From Sphingomonas sp. (GTDB taxonomy: Bacteria; Pseudomonadota; Alphaproteobacteria; Sphingomonadales; Sphingomonadaceae): a stretch of 38,314 nucleotides of DNA. Where the stretch lies: NCBI GenBank assembly GCA_017849555.1, contig JAFIGU010000027.1:1-38314 (forward strand), given 5' to 3'. The translations under genes and the position numbers were made by a program. Numbering within the stretch: the first letter of the stretch is position 1; each line of letters starts with the position of its first letter. Positions 15,371-24,257 of the stretch are shown here, in pieces. Below the pieces are notes generated by a model. The model saw nothing but the letters and a program-made list of their open reading frames with translations. It did no database searches and was not told where the DNA came from.

Positions 15371-17335
15371 ATGACTACCGATCCCCACCGGCAACGCGCG
15401 GGCGTTGCCGAACTCACTTTTCGCGGCATCCTGCTCGGCGGGATCATCACGTTGCTGTTCACCGCCGCCAACGTTTATCTCGGGCTCAAGGTCGGGCTGA
15501 CCTTCGCCACCTCGATCCCCGCCGCGGTGATCTCGATGGCGGTGCTGCGCGCCTTTCCCGACAGCTCGATCCTCGAAAACAACATCGTCCAGACGATCGC
15601 CAGCGCGGCGGGGACGCTCGCGGCGATCATCTTCGTGCTGCCGGGGCTGGTGATGATCGGCTGGTGGCACGGCTTCCCCTTCGTCACCACCGCCGCGATC
15701 ACCGCGACCGGGGGCATCCTCGGGGTGATGTTCTCAGTGCCGCTGCGCCGCGCCTTGGTGGTCGATACCGACCTGCCCTATCCCGAGGGGCGCGCGGCGG
15801 CGGAGGTGCTCGAAGTCGGCTCGGCGGCGCGCGACGGCGGGGCGGAGAGCGCCAAGGGGCTCTCGGTGCTGATCTGGGGCAGCCTCGCCTCGGCCGGGTT
15901 CGCATTGCTGACCCAGATGAAGCTCGCCGCGGCGGAGACCGCACGCTGGTTCCGCATCGGCGCGAGCGCGACCGGGATTTCGGGGGGGCTGTCGTTCGCG
16001 CTGCTCGGGGTCGGGCATCTCGTCGGGCTGTCGGTCGGGATGGCGCAGCTCGTCGGGATGGCGACCGGCTGGTGGGTGCTGCTGCCGATCCTCACCGCGC
16101 ATAGCGACCTCGGCGGCAGCGCCGAGGAACTCGCCAATACGGTGTTCCGCGCCGACGTGCGCTTCTTCGGCGCCGGGGTGATCGGGGTCGCGGCGGTGTG
16201 GGCGCTGGCGAAGATCGCGCGCCCGGTGATCGGCGGGATCGCCTCGGCGCTCGCCGCGAGCCGCGCGCGGCGTGGCGGCGAAGTGCTGGCGCTCACCGAA
16301 CGCGATCTGCCGATCGGTGTCGTCGGGCTCGTCTCGCTGGCGATGCTCGTGCCGATTGGCGTGTTGCTGTGGAGCGTCATCGCGGGCGGGCCGCTCGCCG
16401 CGTCGGGGGCGCTGCTGATCGGCGGCGCCTTGCTCTTCGTGCTGGTGATCGGGCTTATGATCGCCGCGGTGTGCGGCTATATGGCCGGGCTGATCGGCGC
16501 ATCCAACTCGCCGGTTTCGGCGATCGGCATCCTGTCGATCATCGCCGCCTCGCTGCTGCTCGTCGCCTTGTTCGGGCGCGGCACCCCGCCCGATACCGCG
16601 CAGGCGCTGATCGCTTATGCGCTGATCGTCACCGGGATCGTGTTCGGCGTGGCGACGATCTCCAACGACAATCTCCAGGATCTCAAGACCGGCCAGCTCG
16701 TCGGCGCGACGCCGTGGAAGCAGCAGGTCGCGCTCGTCATCGGCGTCTGCTTCGGCGCGCTGGTGGTTCCGATCGTGCTCGATCTGCTCAACACCGCCTT
16801 CGGCTTTGCGGGCGCGCCGGGCGCCGGGCCGCAGGCACTCGCCGCGCCGCAGGCCGGGTTGATCTCGGCGCTGGCGAAGGGCGTGCTCGGGGGCGACCTC
16901 AACTGGCCGATGCTGCGCTGGGGCGCGCTCGCCGGAATCGGCTTCGTCATCCTCGACGAGGCGATGGGGCGGGCCAAGCTGCTCCGACTGCCGCCGCTCG
17001 CGGTCGGGATCGGCATCTATCTGCCGATGGCGGTGATCCTGCCGGTGACGGTCGGCTCGTTGCTCGGCTGGATCTATGACCGCTGGTCGGACCGCCGCAA
17101 CGATGCCGAGGGCGCCAAGCGGCTGGGGGTGCTCCTCGCGACCGGGATGATCGTCGGCGAGAGCCTGTTCGGGGTGGCCTTTGCCGGCATCGTCGCGGCG
17201 AGCGGCAGCGATTCGCCGCTGGCGGTGGTCGGCAACGGCTTCGCGCCGATCGCACTGGTCGGCGGAACGATCCTGTTCATCGCGCTGACCTGGTGGCTCT
17301 ACCGCTGGACGCGCACGCTGGTGACGCGCGGCTGA
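15371..17335 (+). CDS. OPT family oligopeptide transporter
   Basis: A 654-residue inner-membrane protein with roughly 15-16 hydrophobic helices. The N-terminal FRGILLGGIITLLFTAANVY and the LGLKVGLTFATSIPAAVISM segment are the hallmark of bacterial OPT proteins. A conserved YPEGRAAAEVL motif follows near residue 135, and GLIGASNSPVSAIGI appears in the second half. OPT members import small peptides or metal-chelate peptides with protons; the substrate here cannot be read from sequence. There is no accessory gene, so it probably works alone. A family C palindrome follows the stop codon. Confidence 0.93.
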   Translation: MTTDPHRQRAGVAELTFRGILLGGIITLLFTAANVYLGLKVGLTFATSIPAAVISMAVLRAFPDSSILENNIVQTIASAAGTLAAIIFVLPGLVMIGWWHGFPFVTTAAITATGGILGVMFSVPLRRALVVDTDLPYPEGRAAAEVLEVGSAARDGGAESAKGLSVLIWGSLASAGFALLTQMKLAAAETARWFRIGASATGISGGLSFALLGVGHLVGLSVGMAQLVGMATGWWVLLPILTAHSDLGGSAEELANTVFRADVRFFGAGVIGVAAVWALAKIARPVIGGIASALAASRARRGGEVLALTERDLPIGVVGLVSLAMLVPIGVLLWSVIAGGPLAASGALLIGGALLFVLVIGLMIAAVCGYMAGLIGASNSPVSAIGILSIIAASLLLVALFGRGTPPDTAQALIAYALIVTGIVFGVATISNDNLQDLKTGQLVGATPWKQQVALVIGVCFGALVVPIVLDLLNTAFGFAGAPGAGPQALAAPQAGLISALAKGVLGGDLNWPMLRWGALAGIGFVILDEAMGRAKLLRLPPLAVGIGIYLPMAVILPVTVGSLLGWIYDRWSDRRNDAEGAKRLGVLLATGMIVGESLFGVAFAGIVAASGSDSPLAVVGNGFAPIALVGGTILFIALTWWLYRWTRTLVTRG

Positions 17336-17351
17336 CAAGCCCCTCTTTCTT

Positions 17352-17378
17352 CTCCCCTCCCTTCACCAGGGAGGGGAG
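17352..17378. terminator. 11-bp perfect palindrome (family C, copy 2) between convergent genes
   Basis: CTCCCCTCCCT pairs perfectly with AGGGAGGGGAG around a 5-nt loop TCACC. It is flanked by CTT and TTAAG shared with the copy at 11864-11898. It lies between the 3' ends of the OPT gene and the GH130 gene and is well placed as a bidirectional terminator. Confidence 0.75.
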
Positions 17379-17394
17379 TTAAGGGGGACGAAGA

Positions 17395-18675
17395 TCACAT
17401 CAGCGCCAGCAGATCCTTGATCCCGACGAAGGCGAAGCCGACCGAGCTGTCGGCGATGCCATAAGGCATGAACAGCATGTCGCCGTGCTTCATCGCCCCG
17501 CAGGTATAGACGACATTGGGCACATAGCCCTCGCGATCCTGATCCGCCGCGGCGAGGATCGGCTCCTGCGTGCGCCCCAGCACCTTGCCCGGATCGTTCT
17601 TGTCGAGCAGCGCCGCGCCGATCGAATATTTGCGCATCGCGCCGACCCCGTGGGTCAACAGCAGCCAGCCCTCGTCGAGCTCGATCGGCGCGCCGCAATT
17701 GCCGATCTGGACGAATTCCCACGGATGTTCCGGCTTGAGGATCAGATCGCCGTCGTCCCAATGCGTCAGGTCATTCGTCTTGAGCAGGTAGAGATTTTCC
17801 CCGTCCTGCCGCCCGATCGCCATATAGGTGCCGTCGACCTTGCGCGGGAACAGCGCGATCCCCTTGTTGCGCGCGGCGGTTCCGGTCATCGGCACGAGGT
17901 CGAACGCCCGGAAATCCCTGGTCCGCATCAATTCGGACTGGATGCGCGAACCGTTATAGGCGGTATAGGTCCCCAGCCATTCCACGTCGCCGTCGTCGTG
18001 GGTGAACTGGACGAGCCGCAGATCCTCCAGCCCCTTCGATTGCTCGTCGGTGATCGGAAAGATCACCGTCCCCGACAGGGTCGAATCGCGGTGGCGATGC
18101 ACGCGCACCGCGCCGGTGGGCGGATGCTCCTCGTCCATATTCTTGGCATCGGCGGCGGTGGCGAAGGGCGGCTCGGGGGCGAGCTTGAGTTCGCGCCGCG
18201 CGGTGATGATGCCCTCGCGAAACGCGATCGAGGAGATATGCCCCTCCCCCACCGCGCGCAGCGACATCACGATGCGCTGCGATCCCTTGGGCATCCCCGA
18301 CTGATCGTGATGCGCCACCACGCTGGGGTTCATCAGCGCCGCGGCGGCATAACTGTATTCCAGGCAGAAATAGGCGCCGATCAGCTGGCGCTTCACATCG
18401 CCGATCTTGCCGCTGTCGAGATCGTGCTGCGCCGCGATCTGGTCGTAGCGCGCCATGAACACACGCCGCGTCTGCCAGTGCCGCGCCTCGAAATCCTTGA
18501 GCACCGCCTCGAGCTGTTCGCTGGCCTCGTCCTCGGTCATTTCGAGCACGACGCCGATCAGCCGCTGCGAGCGGCTGATCCCCGAGCCGTTCGATTGCCA
18601 GCCGAGATGGAACGGCCGCACCACGACGCGCGATGGGTCGGCGTGCAGCCGCAACCGGTGGTTGAAAATCTCCAA
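17395..18675 (-). CDS. Glycoside hydrolase family 130 protein (mannoside phosphorylase/hydrolase type)
   Basis: A 426-residue GH130 protein. The five-bladed propeller core runs from about residue 130 to the end and shows GTYTAYNGSRIQSELM, the RNKGIALFPRKVDG turn, WEFVQIGNCGAPIELDEGWLLLTHG and VYTCGAMKHGDMLFMPYG. The family's general-acid Asp normally lies in EDPR; here it is E217-D218-L-R. A helical N-terminal region of about 130 residues precedes it. GH130 members phosphorolyse or hydrolyse beta-mannosides. The frame opens at 18756, but those codons overlap the glycosyltransferase gene; the family-like N-terminus starts at TTG 18675 (MEIFNHRLRLHAD). It lies 43 bp after the GT4 gene and is probably cotranscribed. 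Confidence 0.85.
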   Translation of the reverse strand: MEIFNHRLRLHADPSRVVVRPFHLGWQSNGSGISRSQRLIGVVLEMTEDEASEQLEAVLKDFEARHWQTRRVFMARYDQIAAQHDLDSGKIGDVKRQLIGAYFCLEYSYAAAALMNPSVVAHHDQSGMPKGSQRIVMSLRAVGEGHISSIAFREGIITARRELKLAPEPPFATAADAKNMDEEHPPTGAVRVHRHRDSTLSGTVIFPITDEQSKGLEDLRLVQFTHDDGDVEWLGTYTAYNGSRIQSELMRTRDFRAFDLVPMTGTAARNKGIALFPRKVDGTYMAIGRQDGENLYLLKTNDLTHWDDGDLILKPEHPWEFVQIGNCGAPIELDEGWLLLTHGVGAMRKYSIGAALLDKNDPGKVLGRTQEPILAAADQDREGYVPNVVYTCGAMKHGDMLFMPYGIADSSVGFAFVGIKDLLALM

Positions 18676-18718
18676 AACTCGCCTCGCCGTATCGCCTTGC
18701 CGATGCGGCGCCCGCCCG

Positions 18719-21004
18719 TCAGGCGACCGCGCGTCTTTGCCCTGCCACGCCGGCACCCGTTTTTGAAAGCCTTGAAATCGCGCAAGAGGCCAATTGCAGC
18801 GCGAGAATCGATTCGGCGCCCTGATTGCGGTTGAGCCCGGTCGGCATCAGCCCGTCGAAACAGCCGCCATCGGCCGCAGTCGCCAAAGGCAGGTCGAGGT
18901 CGTTCCCGCCGAGGAACCAGCGATAGGCGCGGTTGGCCTCGTCGATCCATTTGGTCTCGCCGGTCGCGGCAAAGGCCGCGCTGCACGCATCGATCGTCGC
19001 CTGCGCCTCCAGCGGCTGCTGATCGAACGGCAGCGGCTCGGCATAGACGCGGCCGAAGCTTTCGGTGCCGACCGCGCGGAAATGCCCGCCCGGCGCGGTC
19101 TGCCGCGCGACGATCCAGTCGAGCGTCTCAATCCCGCATGCCACCAGATCGTCGCGCCGCAATGCCAGGCCCGCGCGGATCATCGCCTCGGGCAATCGCG
19201 CATTGTCATAAGCGAGCACGATCTCGAACCATTGCCAGTCGGGCCGGCTGGCGTGATCGAGCAATGACAGATGCTCGTCGGGAAACCGCTCCAGGATCGC
19301 GCGCGCGAGCGGGTGCCCCGGGGACGCTTCGATCATCGCCGCCGCCCCGAGCATCGCAAAGGCCTGCGCGCGCACGCTGCCGAGTTCGAGCCCGAGACTG
19401 GCGGTGTCGCCGAACAGCGCGGTCGCCCAATCGCGATGCTTATGTTCCCGCGCATCGCGCGCGGTGACCCCGAGGGCCCAGAGCGTCCGGCCGTTCGAAT
19501 CGTCCGACCCTTCCTCTTCGCACCACGTCCGGTCGTAGTTCATGAAATTGCGGAAGCGGCGCTTTTCCGGGTTCCACGCATATTGGACGAACGACGCATA
19601 GACCGTCATCCACTTGTCGCGCCGCACCGGATCGAGCGGCTCGATTGCGCTCATCAGCATCAGCGCGCGCGCATTGTCGTCGATGCAATAGCCGTGGCGA
19701 CGATCGGGGACCGAGTAGATCGCATGCTGATACATCCCGGTCCGGTCGCTCATCCGCTCGACCGCGGCGAGATCGGGCGCGAGCGGCGCCGCCTGCGCGG
19801 CGCCTTTGGTCAGCCGCTTAGGGCGCGCGGAGATCACCGTCTCGATCTCGCTCATCGCGCGCTCGGCGAGCCGCGGCCAGATCATCGTCCGCCCGCGCGC
19901 ATAGGCCCGCGCGGAAAGCTCGGTCCGCGCCTCCTCGCTGTCGAGCAGGCGATTGATCTCGCGGGCGAAACCGGCCGAATCGCGGAAATCGACCAGCACG
20001 CCGTGCCCATCCGCCAATATCTCGGTCGCATGCGCATAAGGGGTGGAGATCACCGGCTTGCCCACGCCAACGGCATAGCTCAGCGTTCCGCTCGTGATCT
20101 GCGTCGGATTGAGATAGGGCGTGACGTAAAGGTCCGCCGCCTGCAGATAATCGATCAATTCGTCATGCTCGACGAAAGCGTCGATGAACGACACGCGGTT
20201 CGCCACGCCCTTTTCCCGCGCCAGTTCCTGCAACCGCTCGCGATAGGATTCGCCCTCGCGCGCGACGAGATTGGGGTGGGTCGCGCCGAGCACGACATAG
20301 AGCGCGTCGGGATGCCGCGCGATCACCTCGGGCATCGCGCCGATCACCGTCTCGATCCCCTTGCCGGGGGCGAGCAGCCCGAAGGTGAGAATCACCTTGC
20401 GCCCCACCCAGCCGAAACGCGGCTTGAACTGCGCCGGATCGGTGAGCTCACGGTCTGGCACGCCGTGCGGGATCGTGATGATCGTCCGCGGATCGGCGCC
20501 ATAGACGCGCCGCAGGATTTCCTGCCCGCGCGCCGCCATCACGATCACGCGCTGCGCACGGCGCAACAGCCCTTCCATCACCGCACGCTGATGCGCATCG
20601 GGGTTTTCGAGCACGGTGTGGAGCGTCACGATCAGCGGCAGCGTCGTGCGATCGAGCAGCGAAAGGATATATTCGCCCGCCGCGCCGCCGAAGATGCCAT
20701 ATTCGTGCTGGAGCCAGATCGCCTGCGCGCCCGATGCCTCGATCCGCCGCGCCGCATCGATATAAGCGGCGCGATCCTGCTCGGGGATCGCCGCGGTGAC
20801 CTCGGGGGGATAGTCGTAGCTCCCCGGGTGATCGTCCATCGCATAGACGTCGATCCTGACCCCGGGAAAACTGCTGCCGAGCGCACGGAATGTATCGGTG
20901 GTATAAGTTGCCAACCCACATTTGCGCGGCAGAAAATTACCAATCAACGCAATATGTTTGACGCTACCGCGACCCACGGTCGCGCCTCGAGTTTCTCCTG
21001 CCAT
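18719..21004 (-). CDS. GT4-type glycosyltransferase fused to a C-terminal toroid-like domain
   Basis: A 761-residue two-part protein. Residues about 15-400 form a GT-B glycosyltransferase of family 4: a KCGLATYTTD N-terminal loop, IWLQHEYGIFGG, a TFGLLAPGKGIETVIGAM donor-domain start, and YVTPYLNPTQITSGTLSYAV with KPVISTPYAHATEIL, the region holding the usual E(x7)E motif. Residues about 430-750 are helical and resemble an (alpha/alpha)6 toroid, with HGYCIDDNARAL and a terminal NRNQGAESILALQL. The start at ATG 21004 is preceded by GAAGGCGAGG; an upstream extension to 21097 lacks family character. The donor sugar and acceptor are unknown. A GH130 gene follows 43 bp downstream, which suggests mannose chemistry (inference). 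Confidence 0.85.
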   Translation of the reverse strand: MAGETRGATVGRGSVKHIALIGNFLPRKCGLATYTTDTFRALGSSFPGVRIDVYAMDDHPGSYDYPPEVTAAIPEQDRAAYIDAARRIEASGAQAIWLQHEYGIFGGAAGEYILSLLDRTTLPLIVTLHTVLENPDAHQRAVMEGLLRRAQRVIVMAARGQEILRRVYGADPRTIITIPHGVPDRELTDPAQFKPRFGWVGRKVILTFGLLAPGKGIETVIGAMPEVIARHPDALYVVLGATHPNLVAREGESYRERLQELAREKGVANRVSFIDAFVEHDELIDYLQAADLYVTPYLNPTQITSGTLSYAVGVGKPVISTPYAHATEILADGHGVLVDFRDSAGFAREINRLLDSEEARTELSARAYARGRTMIWPRLAERAMSEIETVISARPKRLTKGAAQAAPLAPDLAAVERMSDRTGMYQHAIYSVPDRRHGYCIDDNARALMLMSAIEPLDPVRRDKWMTVYASFVQYAWNPEKRRFRNFMNYDRTWCEEEGSDDSNGRTLWALGVTARDAREHKHRDWATALFGDTASLGLELGSVRAQAFAMLGAAAMIEASPGHPLARAILERFPDEHLSLLDHASRPDWQWFEIVLAYDNARLPEAMIRAGLALRRDDLVACGIETLDWIVARQTAPGGHFRAVGTESFGRVYAEPLPFDQQPLEAQATIDACSAAFAATGETKWIDEANRAYRWFLGGNDLDLPLATAADGGCFDGLMPTGLNRNQGAESILALQLASCAISRLSKTGAGVAGQRRAVA

Positions 21005-21079
21005 TGCCTCGCCTTCGCTATCGCACGTTGCGGGCCGTTCACCCGCTGGACAGGATTGAAACAGGCGAGACCGATGTTG

Positions 21080-21098
21080 GTTGCAAAAATTGTGCAAC
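21080..21098. promoter_or_regulatory. Dyad upstream of the GT4 gene
   Basis: GTTGCA (21080-21085) and TGCAAC (21093-21098) form a perfect 6-bp dyad around AAAATTG, 76 bp upstream of the GT4 start and within a locally AT-rich stretch. It could be an operator or a weak terminator for queF; nothing decides which. Confidence 0.35.
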
Positions 21099-21127
21099 GC
21101 AATATCAGCCGACTCGGCGGATCGCGA

Positions 21128-21571
21128 TCAGCCGCGCCCGCGATAAGGCGGAACACCCTGATCGGGCACCCACAATTCGGCCGGCGGCGCGCCCGTCTGC
21201 CAGAAAACGTCGATCGGGATGCCCCCGCGCGGATACCAATAGCCGCCGATCCGCAGCCACACCGGCTTCATCTCCTTCGCCAGCCGCTCGCCGATCCCGA
21301 CGGTACAATCCTCGTGGAAGGCGGCGTGGTTGCGGAACGAGCCGAGGAACAGCTTGAGCGACTTGGATTCGACGATCGTCTCGCCGGGGACATAATCGAT
21401 CACCAGATGCGCGAAATCGGGCTGGCCGGTCACCGGGCAGAGCGAGGTGAATTCGGGCGCGACGAAGCGCACCGCATAGAGGCGCCCCACGCGCGGGTTG
21501 GGAACGTAATCGAGCGTCGCCTCGTCCGGGGACGCGGGAAGCGTGCTGGCCTTGCCGAGATGCAGTGTCAT
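21128..21571 (-). CDS. queF: NADPH-dependent 7-cyano-7-deazaguanine reductase
   Basis: A 147-residue type I QueF, which reduces the nitrile preQ0 to preQ1 in queuosine biosynthesis. The nucleophile is C45 in [12 protein letters not shown], with catalytic D52 seven residues on. The NADPH-binding QueF motif is ESKSLKLFL, and HAAFHEDC supplies the conserved His/Glu region. Length fits the short, unimodular type. No queC, queD or queE is nearby, so queuosine genes are dispersed in this genome. It lies 123 bp upstream of the GT4 gene on the same strand. Confidence 0.95.
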   Translation of the reverse strand: MTLHLGKASTLPASPDEATLDYVPNPRVGRLYAVRFVAPEFTSLCPVTGQPDFAHLVIDYVPGETIVESKSLKLFLGSFRNHAAFHEDCTVGIGERLAKEMKPVWLRIGGYWYPRGGIPIDVFWQTGAPPAELWVPDQGVPPYRGRG

Positions 21572-21620
21572 GCCGCGCGAGATAGGCGCGGATCGGGCGC
21601 GGCGCCACTCCCCCTACCCT

Positions 21621-21643
21621 CGTCATTCCCGCGAAGGCGGGAA
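21621..21643. repeat. Single REP-like hairpin
   Basis: CGTCATTCCCGCGAAGGCGGGAA is half of the REPIN element at 28097-28192 (identical over 23 bp), here without an inverted partner. It lies between the DUF6491 gene and queF, both minus strand. Confidence 0.75.
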
Positions 21644-21656
21644 GTTGGGCGTGAGT

Positions 21657-22019
21657 TCAACGCTTCTTCGCCTTCTTCGGCGGCGCGCCCTTGACCAGCG
21701 AGCTGAGCTGGCAGCGCTGCCCACGGACGATCAGCGTGGCATAGCGATCGAGCGTGTCGGTGCCGCGCGTCTCGATCCCGATCCGCTCGGCGAAGGGCAA
21801 ATCGGTGCACGGCCCCATCAATTGCGCGTGATACCAGTCGAAGCCGTTGACCTGCAGATAGACCGCGTCGCGCCCGTCGGCGCGGAAATCGGTGATATTG
21901 CGGTTGGCGAAGGGGACGCTGACCTCCTTCGCATCATTGCCGTGCTTGACCTCGCCGGCCCGCGCCGTCGCCGCCAGCCCGATGATGGCGACCGCAGCCA
22001 AGATGCCCGATTTGACCAT
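21657..22019 (-). CDS. DUF6491 family secreted protein
   Basis: A 120-residue protein with a Sec signal peptide (about residues 1-21: MVK, hydrophobic core, ARA cleavage site), so probably periplasmic. The mature part has two cysteines (GPCTDLP and GQRCQL) that could form a disulfide, and ends in a basic tail (PPKKAKKR). The pattern of an NITDFRADG strand, a DWYHAQLMGPC segment and a C-terminal RCQLSSL fits DUF6491, common in sphingomonads; its function is unknown. GGAGCGAG precedes the ATG. It is divergent from sseA with 94 bp between. Confidence 0.8.
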   Translation of the reverse strand: MVKSGILAAVAIIGLAATARAGEVKHGNDAKEVSVPFANRNITDFRADGRDAVYLQVNGFDWYHAQLMGPCTDLPFAERIGIETRGTDTLDRYATLIVRGQRCQLSSLVKGAPPKKAKKR

Positions 22020-22113
22020 GATGCTCGCTCCATTCTGCGGGAATGATCATCGCTTACAGGTCGTTTACCGCGGCTGAATTGCGTGCGCGCCGCGTCGCGC
22101 TAAGGAAGCGGAC

Positions 22114-22950
22114 ATGGAATCGCTCGTCTCCACCGAATGGCTCGCCGGTGCGCTCGGCGCCCCCGATCTGCGTATCGCCGATTGTTCCTGGTTCCTCCCC
22201 GGCGAGGGGCGCGACGGCGCGGCCGATTATCGCGCGGCGCATATCCCCGGCGCGGTGTTCCTCGACCTCGCCGATATCGTCGATAGCGCGCATCCCGCGC
22301 CGATGATGCTCCCGCCGCCCGAGAAATTCGCCAGCCGGATGGCGAAGCTCGGGATCGGCGACGGGGTGCGCATCGTGCTCTACGACGATTCGCCGCATCG
22401 CACCGCGGCACGCGCGTGGATGATGATGCGCAGCTTCGGGGTGCCCGATGTCGCGATCCTCGACGGCGGGCTCGGCAAATGGCGTGCCGAGGGCCGCCCG
22501 CTTTCCGCCGAGACGGTGACGCCGCGCGCGCGCCATATGACCCCGCGCGCGACCGGCATCGGGGTGCGCGATATCGCGGCGATGCGCGAAAACCTCTCCT
22601 CCCGCGCCGCGCAGGTGGTCGACGCTCGCTCGCCCGCGCGCTTCGCCGGCGAGGAGCCCGAGCCGCGCCCCGGGGTTGTGCCCGGGCATATCCCGGGATC
22701 GGTCAACATCCATTATGCGCGATTCTTCAACGCCGACGGTACGTGGCGGTCGCCCGCCGAGCTGGCGGCATCGTTCGCGAAGAGCGGCATCGACCCGGCG
22801 CGCCCGCTGATCGCGACCTGCGGCTCGGGGGTCACCGCCTCGATCGTTGCCTTCGCCGCACATCTGCTCGGGCATGACGCGGCGGTCTACGACGGCAGCT
22901 GGGCCGAATGGGGCGCCACCCCCGATGCGCCAAAGGAGACCGGCCGGTGA
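22114..22950 (+). CDS. sseA: 3-mercaptopyruvate sulfurtransferase
   Basis: A 278-residue protein of two rhodanese domains (about 5-130 and 150-275). The active-site cysteine is C236 in CGSGVTAS, the signature of 3-mercaptopyruvate sulfurtransferase rather than thiosulfate sulfurtransferase (CRKGVT). The first domain is inactive, with DD in place of the Cys loop, as expected. It moves sulfur from mercaptopyruvate to acceptors such as thioredoxin or cyanide. AAGGAAG lies 6 nt before the ATG. Its stop overlaps the metC start (GTGA), so the two sulfur genes form a coupled pair. Confidence 0.95.
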   Translation: MESLVSTEWLAGALGAPDLRIADCSWFLPGEGRDGAADYRAAHIPGAVFLDLADIVDSAHPAPMMLPPPEKFASRMAKLGIGDGVRIVLYDDSPHRTAARAWMMMRSFGVPDVAILDGGLGKWRAEGRPLSAETVTPRARHMTPRATGIGVRDIAAMRENLSSRAAQVVDARSPARFAGEEPEPRPGVVPGHIPGSVNIHYARFFNADGTWRSPAELAASFAKSGIDPARPLIATCGSGVTASIVAFAAHLLGHDAAVYDGSWAEWGATPDAPKETGR

Positions 22951-24143
22951 GCGACGGACACGACAAGATCGGCGACGCCACCCGCGTCGTTGCGGCCGGG
23001 CGCCGCGCCGAATGGACCGCGGGGGTGGTCAACACCCCGGTCTGGCGCGCCTCGACGATCCTTTACGACAATGTCGCCGAATTGCGCGCACGCGCCGGGC
23101 GCGACACCCACCACCGGCTATTCTACGGCCGCCGCGGCACCCCGACGCAATGGAGCCTCGCCGACGCGCTGACCGAGCTCGAACCGGGGGCGGAGGCGAC
23201 CTTCCTCTATCCTTCCGGGGTCGCGGCGATCGCCGCCGCACTGCTCAGCATACTCTCGCCGGGGGACGAATTGCTGCTGGTCGATTCGACCTATGACCCG
23301 ACCCGCAGTCTCGCCAACGGGCTGTTGAAGCGGCTGGGGATCACGACGCGCTATTACGATCCGCTGATCGGCGCCGGAATCGCCGATCTGATCGGCGAGC
23401 GGACCAAGGCGATCTTCATGGAAAGCCCCGGCAGCCTCACCTTCGAGGTGCAGGACGTGCCCGCGATCGTCGCGGCGGCGAAGGCGCACGGCGTGGTGAC
23501 GCTGCTCGACAATACCTGGGCGACCCCGCTCAACTTCCGCGCGATCGAGCGCGGAGTGGATTATACGATCCTCGCCTGCACCAAATATGTCGTCGGGCAT
23601 TCGGACGTCATGCTCGGGTCGGTGACCGCCGCCGCGGGGCGGTTCGCGAAATTGCGCGATACCAGCCACCAGCTCGGCCAGATCGCCAGCCCCGACGATG
23701 CCTGGCTCGGCAGCCGCGGGCTGCGCACGATGCAGCTCCGGCTCGAACGCCACGAGCAGAGCGCGCTCGCGATCGCGCGCTGGCTGGAAACGCGGCCCGA
23801 GGTGGCGCGGGTGCTCCACCCGGCGCTTCCCTCCTGCCCCGGCCACGACCTGTTCGCGCGCGATTTCGCCGGGGCGAGCGGGCTGTTCTCGTTCGTCCTG
23901 CAAGGCGGCGGCGAGGCGGCACGCGCCGCGCTGATCGACGGGCTCGACCATTTCGGGATCGGCTATTCGTGGGGCGGCTTCGAATCGCTCGCGATTCCGG
24001 TCGATCCGGAGAAATACCGCACCGCGACCAAGCCCGATTTCGCCGGCCCGATCGTCCGGCTCCAGATCGGGCTGGAAGATGTGAACGACCTGATCGCCGA
24101 TCTCGAACGCGGGCTGGCGCGGTTCAGCGCGGTGCGGGGTTAA
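22947..24143 (+). CDS. metC: Cystathionine beta-lyase
   Basis: A 398-residue PLP enzyme of the Cys/Met metabolism family. The PLP lysine is K213 in ACTKYVVGHSDVMLG. YPSGVAAIAAALL, LLDNTWATPL and SWGGFESLAIP match MetC-type lyases, which split cystathionine to homocysteine, pyruvate and ammonia. Related gamma-lyases are hard to exclude by reading. GTG 22947 is chosen because AAAGGAGA lies 7 nt upstream and the longer frame has no family similarity. It overlaps sseA by 4 bp (GTGA). Confidence 0.93.
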   Translation: MSDGHDKIGDATRVVAAGRRAEWTAGVVNTPVWRASTILYDNVAELRARAGRDTHHRLFYGRRGTPTQWSLADALTELEPGAEATFLYPSGVAAIAAALLSILSPGDELLLVDSTYDPTRSLANGLLKRLGITTRYYDPLIGAGIADLIGERTKAIFMESPGSLTFEVQDVPAIVAAAKAHGVVTLLDNTWATPLNFRAIERGVDYTILACTKYVVGHSDVMLGSVTAAAGRFAKLRDTSHQLGQIASPDDAWLGSRGLRTMQLRLERHEQSALAIARWLETRPEVARVLHPALPSCPGHDLFARDFAGASGLFSFVLQGGGEAARAALIDGLDHFGIGYSWGGFESLAIPVDPEKYRTATKPDFAGPIVRLQIGLEDVNDLIADLERGLARFSAVRG

Positions 24144-24152
24144 GCGGGCAAA

Positions 24153-24235
24153 CCCGCTCGCCCTGAGCTTGTCGAAGGGCTGCCCTTCTTCATCGGAAGA
24201 AAGTGCAGGGCTTCGACAGGCTCAGCCCGAACGGG
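24153..24235. repeat. Imperfect inverted repeat, family B (copy 3)
   Basis: CCCGCTCGCCCTGAGCTTGT at the left and GACAGGCTCAGCCCGAACGGG at the right are near reverse complements. It sits between the convergent 3' ends of metC and the DUF3035 gene, the same kind of position as copy 2. Confidence 0.85.
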
Positions 24236-24257
24236 GAAAGGTAACCGCGATCTAAGC

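Noticed and set aside
19271..21694. An 807-codon plus-strand open frame opposite the GT4 gene and queF
   Set aside because: Low-complexity basic product, spans two real genes on the other strand and has no ribosome site.
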